Shown here: positions 15,394 to 23,508 of the stretch, piece by piece
Numbering within the stretch: position 1 is the stretch's first letter
Layout of the letters: each line of letters begins with the position of its first letter
NCBI RefSeq assembly: GCF_015207705.1
Contig: NZ_JADEWI010000006.1
Span: 62,001-126,000, forward strand
Direction: 5' to 3'
From: Nostoc sp. LEGE 06077
Lineage (GTDB): Bacteria; Cyanobacteriota; Cyanobacteriia; Cyanobacteriales; Nostocaceae
DNA: 64,000 nucleotides
Translations under genes and position numbers: made by a program
The notes under the pieces: model-generated
Database searches by the model: none
What the model was told of the DNA's origin: nothing
What the model saw: only the letters and a program-made list of their open reading frames with translations

Positions 15394-17427
15394 ATGGTTT
15401 TTTATGCTGAAACTGTTTTAAAGCAGATTGACTTTAAAGCAAAATTATCACGTCCAGTTGTTGAATTTAACTTGGAATTTTTATTTCAGGTAATATACGA
15501 ATCAGTAATTGCAGGTACAAACGATGATGAAATATTATCAATCTGTGCAGAACACTGTACTTTAAATCAGTACGAGTTTGTACGTTATGCACTTGAGTAT
15601 ATCCATTTCAATAGAATGCCATCACAGTGGGAGCAAAATAACGTATATCAAAAAATGATTGAGATAGTTAATCTATCACCTATTGAATCTTTATTTGAAT
15701 ATATAGAATCAATTAAAAATATTTATCTCAAGCAGATTGGTTATAAAGTAGTTCAGGAGAATCTTTATAATTTATTTTTGAGCAATAAAGAAACTAGTTT
15801 CTTTACTGATTTAGCGAATAAATCGAGAGATAATTTTATTAAAAACTATTGCTGCCGAACGGCAGTGCTTGTTGCGCGTGCCACAGGTAAACCATTAGAT
15901 TTAAAAGTGACAGGTGATGGCTCAATTCTTTTAAAAGAGCCTAAATATTTAGATAGAAATATCGGTGCAAATGAGATAAATACTTCACAAATTTTAACTA
16001 TGGGGCAAGCAGGGAAACTATTAGTTGATACTTTAGAAGATTTTAATATTAATGCTAAGTATATTGATGCCAAAAATGGCCCCACTTTTAACCGTATTAG
16101 GGTAAAACTGGGACGGGGTGTTAGTTACAAGAAAGTAGAAGATATAGGTAATGACTTAGTACAGCAACTGGGTGAAGAATTAGGCTTAAAAGTTGCGCCA
16201 ATGGTGAGTGTAGTGCCTGGGGGAGTTGTATTTGACATACCCCGGTTAGATAGACAATTTGCTTATTTCCGTGATTACTTTACTTTTGGCGGCGAACCTG
16301 ACATTTATTCGGTGTCTATCCCCGGTGGTGTTGATGTTGATGGCACTTATGTCGAAATTCCTCTTTATAGCGATAACGTTACTCATATCCTGGGTGGTGG
16401 GCGGACGCGGGGTGGAAAATCGCAGTTTGAGAAAGCCGCAATCTTATACTTAGTGCGACGATATCCCCCTTCTGTTGTTCGACTGGCACTATCAGATGTT
16501 AAACGTGTGACCTTTGGTAAATTTGATGGGCTTCCCCATCTTGTAGCCCCAGTAGCACGTGATGCAGAGTCTACCGCTAACTTGCTTGATTACTTGGTCG
16601 AAGAAATGGAATTGCGCTACCAGGAATTTGAGCGCCACAGCAGTATTGAAACAATCGCACAGTACAACCTGCGGTTTGCACCTGATTTTGTCATGCCGCG
16701 AGTGATTTGTCTGATTGACGAGTGTTTTGATCTACTTTCCGATGATAACTACTGCGATCGCATTGAGACTGCGCTGATGAAGTTGCTTGCAAAAGCGGGT
16801 GGTGCGGGGATTCATGTATTGTTATATACTCAACGACCTGACAAAAACGTGATAGACCCGTTGATTCGCTCAAACTTTCCAGCGAAGACAGCCTTTGTTA
16901 CAACCCGTCCTGAAGATAGTTGTATTATCCTGGGGGACGATAAAGACAAGCGTGCAGTTTATTTGCTGGGATACGGTGATTTTCTGTACAAGACGACTGA
17001 AGTTTTACGACTCCAAGCTTTATATGTTGCTGACGATGAAGACCCTGAATACTTCCAGCAATTACTCTTGGAAGCAAAAAACCAGAACGATCCTTATACA
17101 GCATGGAAATCTGGGTTAGACTTTGATGAATTTGTCGCTAGTTTGTATGGCGAGAGTCATGATAATGGTAAATCTAAAGCCACTACTGCTACTAAAACTA
17201 AGCAATCTAAGACTGATTTTGAGGGCAGTTTTAGTTTTAAGGTGCAGCTTGACGAAGAAGCAAGAAACTCAATTATGAATTTGCATCAAAAGGGCTATAA
17301 ACTTGATGAAATTGTCAAAGCAGTATTCAATTTATCCCGTCAAGATGGTAGATCATACAAGAAATTTAGAAACGTTGTCGAAGAATTTTTAACTAACTTT
17401 AAAGGTGGTGGTGAAGATGATATTTGA
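15394..17427 (+). CDS. FtsK/SpoIIIE/TraB-like DNA translocase, 677 aa
   Basis: A P-loop motor with Walker A GGRTRGGKS near residues 335-345, Walker B VICLIDECFDLL near 437-448 and the YTQRP segment typical of FtsK-type ATPases. It lacks FtsK membrane helices and instead has a helical N-terminal 180 residues. Following LytM, lysozyme and membrane proteins, it is a plausible coupling or pumping ATPase for DNA transfer, or for plasmid maintenance. The true N-terminus may lie upstream of an in-frame TAA. Its end overlaps the RusA-like gene by 11 bp. Confidence 0.75.
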   Translation: MVFYAETVLKQIDFKAKLSRPVVEFNLEFLFQVIYESVIAGTNDDEILSICAEHCTLNQYEFVRYALEYIHFNRMPSQWEQNNVYQKMIEIVNLSPIESLFEYIESIKNIYLKQIGYKVVQENLYNLFLSNKETSFFTDLANKSRDNFIKNYCCRTAVLVARATGKPLDLKVTGDGSILLKEPKYLDRNIGANEINTSQILTMGQAGKLLVDTLEDFNINAKYIDAKNGPTFNRIRVKLGRGVSYKKVEDIGNDLVQQLGEELGLKVAPMVSVVPGGVVFDIPRLDRQFAYFRDYFTFGGEPDIYSVSIPGGVDVDGTYVEIPLYSDNVTHILGGGRTRGGKSQFEKAAILYLVRRYPPSVVRLALSDVKRVTFGKFDGLPHLVAPVARDAESTANLLDYLVEEMELRYQEFERHSSIETIAQYNLRFAPDFVMPRVICLIDECFDLLSDDNYCDRIETALMKLLAKAGGAGIHVLLYTQRPDKNVIDPLIRSNFPAKTAFVTTRPEDSCIILGDDKDKRAVYLLGYGDFLYKTTEVLRLQALYVADDEDPEYFQQLLLEAKNQNDPYTAWKSGLDFDEFVASLYGESHDNGKSKATTATKTKQSKTDFEGSFSFKVQLDEEARNSIMNLHQKGYKLDEIVKAVFNLSRQDGRSYKKFRNVVEEFLTNFKGGGEDDI

Positions 17428-17881
17428 ACTGACCATGCCTTTACCCCCTTGTATGAACGAAATTATCAACCAGGCACGGTCGAGTTGGCAAGCTAGTGCT
17501 GAACTTAAGAAGTACTGGACAAACTTAATTGGTGAATTTGTTAGTGAATGTGAATTTTATTTAGATAGTACAGTTTGGATTGAGTTTCATTGGTATCTCA
17601 AAAATTTTGCACGAGATAGTGATAATGTAGCTGCTGCCGCTAAATTTATTATGGATGGGCTAGTTACAGGGCGAGCAATTCGTAACGATAACCTGACAGT
17701 TATCCAATCACCTGTTGTACATTACTATCATCGCAGTAGTGGTGATGATGGTGTGCTATTAAGACTTTCACAATCACCTGATTTTTTATTAGATAATTTT
17801 ATTGTATCTAACAAATTTTCTAGAAAAAATTTAGAAAGACACAATCAAAAAATCACACATTTAATCTCAAACCAATTGTAG
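17417..17881 (+). CDS. RusA-like Holliday junction resolvase, 154 aa
   Basis: Conserved acidic pattern: RDSDN (Asp67, Asp69, Asn70), MDGL (Asp80) and RNDN (Asp91), together with an N-terminal MPLPPCMNE strand-turn. RusA proteins cut four-way DNA junctions as dimers. The ATG at 17417 lies behind a GGTGGTGAAG Shine-Dalgarno-like site within the end of the FtsK-like gene. Its presence with a translocase suggests processing of joined DNA. Confidence 0.75.
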   Translation: MIFELTMPLPPCMNEIINQARSSWQASAELKKYWTNLIGEFVSECEFYLDSTVWIEFHWYLKNFARDSDNVAAAAKFIMDGLVTGRAIRNDNLTVIQSPVVHYYHRSSGDDGVLLRLSQSPDFLLDNFIVSNKFSRKNLERHNQKITHLISNQL

Positions 17882-17902
17882 TTTCTCTAAAGGATAATAG
17901 TA

Positions 17903-18382
17903 ATGTTACGTTATAAAGAATATACTTGGTTGATTGGTGAACTAAATGCAGGCAAGAATGTTAATTTATGGGGTAAACAGGATATTGGTAAGACTTTTAC
18001 TGTTAAAAACTGTTTACTTAAAGATATGACTTTAAAGTCTGCTTATCTTAATCTTGAATATCCTTTTAGTGTGGCTCATCTATTTGATGTTATTCCTATG
18101 AGTTTTGATTTGTACTACCAGCAGGATTGGCAAAATATAATAAGCGAATTATCTGATGGATTAAATAGACTACTTGTGATTGATAATTTTGATAGGTTGC
18201 ACTTTGTGAGCGATAGTTTTAGCAATGATTTATTGAGATTACAACAGTTGGCTCAACTAGAAAATTTTTCTTTACTATTAATATCTCGGATGCCGCTAAG
18301 ATGTTTCCATTTTACGGGTTTTGCTAACTGTTTTGAAGAATTGGAATTAAACGAAACTAATACTTGGACTTTTGGAAAGTAG
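17903..18382 (+). CDS. small P-loop ATPase (ORC/STAND-like), 159 aa
   Basis: A Walker A motif GKQDIGKT lies near residues 24-31 and a Walker B LLVIDNFDRL near residues 93-102. LLLISRMPL follows like a sensor strand. The protein ends early, so the helical lid of larger AAA proteins is missing; it is either a minimal ATPase or a truncated one. It starts 21 bp after the RusA-like gene, with AAAGGA upstream. Its role is unknown; loading or signalling in transfer is possible. Confidence 0.55.
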   Translation: MLRYKEYTWLIGELNAGKNVNLWGKQDIGKTFTVKNCLLKDMTLKSAYLNLEYPFSVAHLFDVIPMSFDLYYQQDWQNIISELSDGLNRLLVIDNFDRLHFVSDSFSNDLLRLQQLAQLENFSLLLISRMPLRCFHFTGFANCFEELELNETNTWTFGK

Positions 18383-18409
18383 ATATGTGATTTCTATATA
18401 TTGTGATTT

Positions 18410-18477
18410 GGTGATATTCCAGTTTGGGTAGATTGTTGTTTTAAGCAACAAAGCAAGTTCGACTCTTGCTATCACCA
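18410..18477 (+). tRNA. tRNA-like element with anticodon loop TTTTAAG (anticodon UUA, would read UAA); D-arm reduced
   Basis: Arms seen: acceptor GGTGATA with TATCACC (7 bp, perfect), T-arm GCAAG, loop TTCGACT, CTTGC (perfect, with canonical TTCRANY loop), and an anticodon stem TTGTTG/CAACAA enclosing TTTTAAG. Canonical U33 and A37 are present, which puts UUA at 34-36. UUA would pair with the stop codon UAA. A D-loop with GGG is present but the D-stem cannot form, and the variable region is very short, total 68 nt, with no encoded CCA. It may be a suppressor-type or decayed tRNA. Confidence 0.5.
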
Positions 18478-18653
18478 TTGGGAATGAAACTACTACTGAG
18501 ACTGAAAATTAACGAGTACATATCTATTAAATAGTTGTGGAATTGTTAATAGAGTAAGGGGTAGGTTAGTAGTGTAGTTCTCAGCAAATCCCAATTTGTG
18601 CCGGGGCAAGAGTAATTAAAAATCTTGTGACCTGCATTTTGGAGGGATAAATT

Positions 18654-19919
18654 ATGTTGAAGAAGTTTGCGTTTAATGGCTTGAGAAACCTTAATGCTGC
18701 TTTTGGAATGGTGTCTTTGACTGCTATTGCTTTAGGCACTGTAGCAACTTTTTCTGGTTTGGGCTTATTGTACTTAGCTAAGGGCGGATTCCCAATCGTT
18801 GAGAAAGAACGCTCCGAACAAATTGCCTCTATTGGCACTGGTGCTATTGTATTAGGCTTTACCGGAATTATTCTTGCTTCCTTGGGCGGTGCTTTCTTAA
18901 GCGTTGTTGAAGAATCGGAGGAAACTAATTCGAGTAGAGAAACTGCAAAAATAGCTGACATAAAACCGCTTGTATTAATAAAAACTGAGAGCTTTGAAAA
19001 TTTTGATTGTCTGCTTTCAATTTACACTTACACGGTGATGAATTTTGAAAGACATCCTGATTCAAAGTGCTTGGTTATTTGTAGATTTGAGGAAGAACCA
19101 TATCGGAAATCCGTACTTTACGAAGAACTACGTTCTCACCAAATTGACGACTTGGCAGTAATCTATGATGAAACAGATCCAGACAGATTAATTGGACAAA
19201 CATTCTCCTCATATAAACCTTTACCTTGTGAAGCTTTAGAGGAGCATTTAGATATACACCGATGCTATATTAATGCAGTTAATAGTGAAGAATTTAGTTC
19301 TTGCTATTTGCGAGTATGTGCTGGGTGTAAGTTACTGCATGGTGCCAATAATATTGTTTGTGGGATTCATCCACATGGATGGTTTGAGAATGGTTGCTGT
19401 CCAGATAAGCAATGGGATGAACGTAAGGCGTTGTTTCCATTTGAAGATGATGCTGTTGTCGAAAATTTAAATAGAGAAATATCGTCCAATCAAGCGAATA
19501 TTTGCAAATTTTACGGCAATCTTATCTTGTGGGATGAATACGCTAACCGTAGGTTTTCTTTTTCCTATTCCGGTATCTTGCTGAAACATTCTGACAGACT
19601 GCTTGAGCTTGGTATGGAAGCAAAACTTCTTTCTTACATCCAGTATTTCCGTACTCGAAATGTAGTGGTCTTTGACTACGTAGCATCAGGACGAGTTTTA
19701 GAGTTTGCAAAGGAACTCAATGGCATAGCTCAAATCGAAGTTGATGGTGATGAAATATCTATCTTTTTTGATATATATGCGCCCTGTCATCGCTTTCGCC
19801 GTGATGGTGTAGCACTGCATCCTTACTCAACTTTCGTTCCTCAAGAACTCAGATATAACTACAACTTGGTTAGCTACGTTAACTACCTTAAGAGTAAAAA
19901 ATTTGGAGTGCTGGGATGA
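18654..19919 (+). CDS. two-helix membrane protein with cysteine-rich C-terminal domain, 421 aa
   Basis: Residues about 18-41 and 60-83 are membrane helices (NAAFGMVSLTAIALGTVATF and IGTGAIVLGFTGIILASLGG). A cytoplasmic or exposed part follows with a Cys/His cluster: CAGCKLLHGANNIVCGIHPHG then NGCCPD, near residues 221-250. Such a C..C...HG...CxIHP pattern is common in uncharacterised cyanobacterial proteins and might bind a metal. RBS GGAGGGA precedes the ATG. It ends where a possible tiny frame starts. Function unknown. Confidence 0.55.
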   Translation: MLKKFAFNGLRNLNAAFGMVSLTAIALGTVATFSGLGLLYLAKGGFPIVEKERSEQIASIGTGAIVLGFTGIILASLGGAFLSVVEESEETNSSRETAKIADIKPLVLIKTESFENFDCLLSIYTYTVMNFERHPDSKCLVICRFEEEPYRKSVLYEELRSHQIDDLAVIYDETDPDRLIGQTFSSYKPLPCEALEEHLDIHRCYINAVNSEEFSSCYLRVCAGCKLLHGANNIVCGIHPHGWFENGCCPDKQWDERKALFPFEDDAVVENLNREISSNQANICKFYGNLILWDEYANRRFSFSYSGILLKHSDRLLELGMEAKLLSYIQYFRTRNVVVFDYVASGRVLEFAKELNGIAQIEVDGDEISIFFDIYAPCHRFRRDGVALHPYSTFVPQELRYNYNLVSYVNYLKSKKFGVLG

Positions 19920-20017
19920 ATAAGGAAGTTTCTCAAAGCTGCGAGTACAAGCCGGAAAAATCGCATTTCGCATTTTTGCAATTTCTGTATCTTGAACTGG
20001 TAATTTCTCCAATTTAA
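19916..20017 (+). CDS. possible 33-aa small ORF
   Basis: This frame overlaps the stop of the preceding gene (ATGA) and encodes a Lys- and Leu-rich peptide ending LELVISPI. It has no family. Translational coupling would allow expression, but the frame could be chance. Confidence 0.2.
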   Translation: MNKEVSQSCEYKPEKSHFAFLQFLYLELVISPI

Positions 20018-20124
20018 CAGCTGCAAATTTTGGAAAACTTAGTTCATCTAATTGCTTAAAAAGGCAATTTATCCTCCTTCCTCCTGCTATTGGTTGGGAT
20101 ACGTATAAAAGCTTTCACTCAGTA

Positions 20125-20195
20125 CGGGGGTTTCCCCCGCTACTGGGTGGTAAGCCGCTAAGCGCCGCCCATCAGTAATTCATGGAGGAACCACA
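20125..20195 (+). promoter_or_regulatory. GC-rich structured leader upstream of the 168-aa gene
   Basis: CGGGGG TTT CCCCCG forms a tight hairpin at 20125-20139. It is followed by GGGTGG (20145-20150) and CCGCCC (20174-20179), able to form a second stem with a bulge. The GC-rich block is unusual in this AT-rich sequence. It could be the leader of the gene starting at 20198 (GGAGG at about 20183-20187) or the terminator of the gene ending at 19919. Confidence 0.4.
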
Positions 20196-20197
20196 TT

Positions 20198-20704
20198 ATG
20201 TCTGCTTTTGCAATATCGCCTTTTATGCAATCTGTTAACGATGTTTTGTTTCCAATCGAGTTGTTTTTGATGGTCTTCCCAATCTTCTATGTGATATTTG
20301 TCCCTGCTCAATCAGTATCACTTCAAGTTAGTAATAGCGTTGGGGTGATTTCTGAAGAGTTGCCAGTTTTGGAAACTCATGGGGATTTGACTGGTGTTGG
20401 CGCTGTTTCTGTTCGGGAAGAATTTTCTAAACCAGAATCTTCGATTATTGAAACTGCACCGCCAGTTGCTGAAACTGGGGTTGCGGATGAAGCTAGACAG
20501 CTTGTGCTGGTAGATGTTAAGGAAGAAAGGAAGAAGCTTTTGGATTTAGGTGTGCGGAAACTGCGACAGTTCTGCAAAGAACGCCGAATTCAAGGCTATT
20601 CTACCGTCTACAACCGTAAAAAACTCGATGGACTCGTTGACTTTCTGATCGCGCAACAAGTGACCTCTACTCAAGTGGTCGAGTGTGTGGAAATGCTTGC
20701 TTAG
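20198..20704 (+). CDS. membrane protein with SAP/Rho-N-like C-terminal domain, 168 aa
   Basis: One N-terminal membrane helix (IELFLMVFPIFYVIFV) is followed by a linker rich in Glu, Ser and Val. The C-terminal 45 residues (LDLGVRKLRQFCKERRIQGY, then a KLDGLVDFL helix) look like a SAP or Rho N-terminal DNA/RNA-binding helix pair. A membrane-tied nucleic-acid binder would fit tethering plasmid DNA to the envelope. RBS: GGAGG upstream. Its role is inferred from shape only. Confidence 0.5.
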   Translation: MSAFAISPFMQSVNDVLFPIELFLMVFPIFYVIFVPAQSVSLQVSNSVGVISEELPVLETHGDLTGVGAVSVREEFSKPESSIIETAPPVAETGVADEARQLVLVDVKEERKKLLDLGVRKLRQFCKERRIQGYSTVYNRKKLDGLVDFLIAQQVTSTQVVECVEMLA

Positions 20705-20795
20705 AATTAGAATTTGGTGAAAAGCCTCGGTAAAAACTGGGATTGCAAAACTACTCCCTTGGGCTAGGATAATACTTGCTTGATGACTCTTTCTA

Positions 20796-21248
20796 TTAAG
20801 GTTGAGCTTCTAAAATGCGTCCTATACTTCTTGGCGATAGTGTTGGTAAACCTCTCCTAGCGGCTTCTTCTGCTACCTGCATATGGTAGTGGTGCTTGGA
20901 ACGACTAGGTTTTCGGTTCTTGCTCCATTCGCTAATTTCGACAATTTTGCTTGCCTCTGTACTTTTGCACTTCTTAGGTCTGCCTACGTTGACACCCAAT
21001 ACTTCATTAGCTTTTGCGATCGCTGACTCCTGGGTTTCTGACAAGATGGTACTTGATGTCCATCTTTTCTTCCACTTTGCTATTGAGTTTTCGGTTACAC
21101 CAATCTCTTGGGCTAAAGCTACATATTTTTTGCCTTCGTTTAGCCCTAGCAGAATTTTCGCTCTTTTGCTAACTTCATCGCTGCTCGTTGCCGCTATGTG
21201 TTCTAGTGCTTGTTTTTCAAGAGAATTTAATATCTGAAGATGAGGCAT
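20796..21248 (-). CDS. orphan HTH protein like the N-terminal part of an IS630-family transposase, 150 aa
   Basis: The N-terminus (ALAQEIGVTENSIAKWKKRW) is a helix-turn-helix. The C-terminal half (HHYHMQVAEEAARRGLPTLS, then RSIGRILEAQP) resembles the second HTH of IS630/Tc1-type transposases, but the DDE domain that should follow is absent. TAA follows after LEAQP. It may be an IS630 remnant or a domesticated DNA-binding protein. No terminal inverted repeats were identified around it. Confidence 0.55.
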   Translation of the reverse strand: MPHLQILNSLEKQALEHIAATSSDEVSKRAKILLGLNEGKKYVALAQEIGVTENSIAKWKKRWTSSTILSETQESAIAKANEVLGVNVGRPKKCKSTEASKIVEISEWSKNRKPSRSKHHYHMQVAEEAARRGLPTLSPRSIGRILEAQP

Positions 21249-21765
21249 CTAAAAATTTACCCCTCTTTACTGTACAATTTTGCCAAATGGAATGAAGCCT
21301 GATATACTCTTTTTGTAGCGTTCATTTTTTCTAAAAACCCACCCAAAGCCCTGTTTGCACCAGGGCTTTGAGGAGAAAACAAGCCCACTTGTTAGTAAAA
21401 CAAGGCGGAACATTGTTTTGTCAATTTAATTAACTAGAGACATCATATCATGAGTTTAGCCAGTTTTACAAATCTTTCTTTCGGTAGATGTATTTTTCCC
21501 AAAAATAACGCCAAAAAATATCTCTTCAATGAAATTGGTTTTAAATGGGTTAATAATAATAGTTTTCTACTGCAAAAATTCTCTTCGGGAGATTGTTTGA
21601 TAATTAATTGTTCATTATTTACAAAAATTAATTATTTTTTAATAATATCACTTTCACTGTAGAAAGTGCCATCAGTCCTGCTGCTTGAGTTTTTCTACTT
21701 TTTGCTTAAGCTTTTCAAAATTGAACTTATCTTTATTTAGGCAATTTGTGACCCGGAGTATTAAT
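21249..21765. other. 517-bp gap with a strong hairpin
   Basis: CAAAGCCCTG at 21344-21353 and CAGGGCTTTG at 21361-21370 form a perfect 10-bp stem with a 7-nt loop. On the minus strand it is followed closely by a T-run (GGGTTTTTAG), so it may be an intrinsic terminator in that direction. The remainder is AT-rich. A 70-codon plus frame at 21450-21662 is hydrophobic and biased to AT and is not supported as a gene. CGGAG just before ATG 21766 is the ribosome site of the next gene. Confidence 0.5.
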
Positions 21766-22950
21766 ATGTCTGAGGTGCATAGTCCGGCAATTGTATATAT
21801 TTCTCCTGCGGAATTGGTAGTTCATCCGAAGCTGATAGAAATATACGGTGAAAATGAGGTTCGTCCCGCTTTGGAAAAAAGTATCTCGGAAAAAGGGATT
21901 CTGGAATCTTTAAAGGTATCTGCACGCACTGGTGTAAATGTAGTCTTAGCAGGTAAGTGTCGTTTGCAGATAGCCCGCCAGTTGGGAATTTCTGCTGTGA
22001 AAGTAGAATTTGTCGAGTCTGGCTCGCCTGAAGAAGATTTGAAATTAGTGCTTGATTTTAATCTCCACCGCGAAGGCGGAAAGACTCATTACCAAAAATT
22101 TCACGAAGGGCAGTACTGGGAGAGCGTACTTCGTCCCCAAGCGAAAGAAAGACAGAGGGAAAGCGCTCGTCGTTTGAATGAATCGAAGTATTCAAATTTG
22201 AACACTTCGATAGATGAGAGTAACTCTCAATTAAATAAGGGTAAACCTGTGATTCGGGAGGTATCAGAGAATCTAAGGATAAGTGTTGGCAGTTATCACA
22301 AGGGTAAAAAAGTTTTTGAATATATTTCTCAATTACGGGATTTGCAAAAATTTAAGGCAGTTGTTGCACTGGAGGCGGAATTTAACCGGAGTATTGATGC
22401 AGCTTACAAGTTTGTTTGCAATCAAGATATCTGTAACCAGGTTATAGACCTGATTGAAGCAGATGAGATAGGTAGTATAAGTGATGGTATCGCTTGGATG
22501 CGGAATGGCGATCGCAATCCGTTTCGGCGTTTCCAAGTTGGTCAAGTATATCAATTTAAGGAAAGACTGCGGCCAGAGTTGGAAATCGTGGGGCGTGTTA
22601 TTGGTATAACTAATGAATTTGTTGTCTTTGGATTGAGGAATTTAGTAAATATGAACCTAGAAATCGTGAATATACGTCCGCGACAGATTGATGCGGAGTT
22701 GCAAGATGAACCATCTGCTGAACAGAGAGCAAGAATACTTCACTTAATGGAAAAGTTTAGGGATGTTTTTCCAGTTCAGGTATCTTTAGCGGAGTTGTTA
22801 AAACTACCAAATTTAACTGATAAAGAGGAGGTTTTATTGCGGATGTACGAGTCTGACGTATTTGAAAAAACTTGGGAGGATTATAAGAACCAAATGCAAG
22901 CAATGGAAGTATCTACAAATAGAAAAAAGGGTAATATTCGTGCTGCATAG
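21766..22950 (+). CDS. ParB-like nuclease/N-terminal domain protein, 394 aa
   Basis: The first 120 residues follow the ParB pattern: SPAELVVHPKL, then IRPAL-like helix, VVLAGKCRLQIARQLG (GKCR in place of GERR) and the VEFV strand with an LDFNLHREGG motif. The second third contains a helix-turn-helix-like segment (VIREVSENLRISVGSYHKGK) and the C-terminal region contains an RFQVGQVYQFKERL motif. It is larger than a typical ParB and lacks a neighbouring ParA, so it may be a plasmid regulator. ATG at 21766 is preferred over 21685 because CGGAG precedes it. Confidence 0.65.
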   Translation: MSEVHSPAIVYISPAELVVHPKLIEIYGENEVRPALEKSISEKGILESLKVSARTGVNVVLAGKCRLQIARQLGISAVKVEFVESGSPEEDLKLVLDFNLHREGGKTHYQKFHEGQYWESVLRPQAKERQRESARRLNESKYSNLNTSIDESNSQLNKGKPVIREVSENLRISVGSYHKGKKVFEYISQLRDLQKFKAVVALEAEFNRSIDAAYKFVCNQDICNQVIDLIEADEIGSISDGIAWMRNGDRNPFRRFQVGQVYQFKERLRPELEIVGRVIGITNEFVVFGLRNLVNMNLEIVNIRPRQIDAELQDEPSAEQRARILHLMEKFRDVFPVQVSLAELLKLPNLTDKEEVLLRMYESDVFEKTWEDYKNQMQAMEVSTNRKKGNIRAA

Positions 22951-23308
22951 GTAGCTGTGAGCAGTTAATCTAGCAGAGAATTTATCCCACAATTTAACGT
23001 TACCTAATAGATTAGCATCTCAATACTGATTGCAGTACGGGTTCATTTTTTGGGTGCTGAACTCGTATGAATATATTTGACTGTTTTTTGTTTTTAAATT
23101 CGTTGGTGAAGTGTAATTTCATCTTCACCCATTGTACTAACCTCTGCCAGTTTTTGGTGACACTTTTAGGTGTTACTAGCTTTGCATTCTTATTCCAAAA
23201 CTATTTTCTAGATTTAGTCACAACTTCGCTAGAACTGACGTATTTAAATAGCTCTCAAAAAAAAGTTGGGTAGCCGCATTGTTGTTGGTGAAGCGTGTTG
23301 GACTAAAT
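22951..23308. other. intergenic sequence before the iterons
   Basis: No gene is supported. A plus frame at 23067-23273 (68 residues) is rich in Phe and Leu and has no recognisable start site, so it is set aside. AT-rich sequence here may provide an opening region for replication. Confidence 0.3.
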
Positions 23309-23309
23309 C

Positions 23310-23354
23310 TTAGCCTAAGCCTATGTATGTCTAAGCCTAAACAAGTATAAGCCT
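23310..23354 (+). repeat. iteron-like TAAGCCT repeats at 16-bp spacing
   Basis: TAAGCCT occurs at 23316-23322, 23332-23338 and 23348-23354, exactly 16 bp apart. A variant TTAGCCT lies at 23310-23316, and an inverted copy (AGGCTAA) at 23444-23450. This regular spacing upstream of the primase-like gene is what a plasmid origin bound by its initiator would show. Confidence 0.6.
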
Positions 23355-23372
23355 CTGTTTGCTTTCAACCAC

Positions 23373-23417
23373 GAGACGATTACCAGTCGTCTCCAACAAG
23401 CGGATAACCAACCGCTT
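23373..23417 (+). repeat. two tandem hairpins between the iterons and the replication gene
   Basis: GAGACGA (23373-23379) pairs perfectly with TCGTCTC (23387-23393), and AAGCGG (23398-23403) with CCGCTT (23412-23417). The loops (TTACCAG, ATAACCAA) are similar. They could be origin hairpins, a priming site or a translational control structure in the mRNA leader, which ends about 90 bp before ATG 23509. Confidence 0.6.
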
Positions 23418-23508
23418 CTTAATAAAACAAAAATTTCAAATTTAGGCTAACACATTTTGACCAACAGCGAGGCTACCTGATGCACTAAAACCATCAGGAC
23501 AGTCACTC

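Noticed and set aside
18478-18500. GGAATGAAAC-like stretch after the tRNA-like element, as in CRISPR repeat ends
   Set aside because: No second copy and no spacer pattern; no CRISPR array in the window.
21450-21662. 70-codon plus-strand frame
   Set aside because: AT-driven hydrophobic composition and no recognisable protein pattern.
23067-23273. 68-codon plus-strand frame
   Set aside because: Phe/Leu-rich, no ribosome site, lies in the AT-rich stretch before the iterons; coding not supported.
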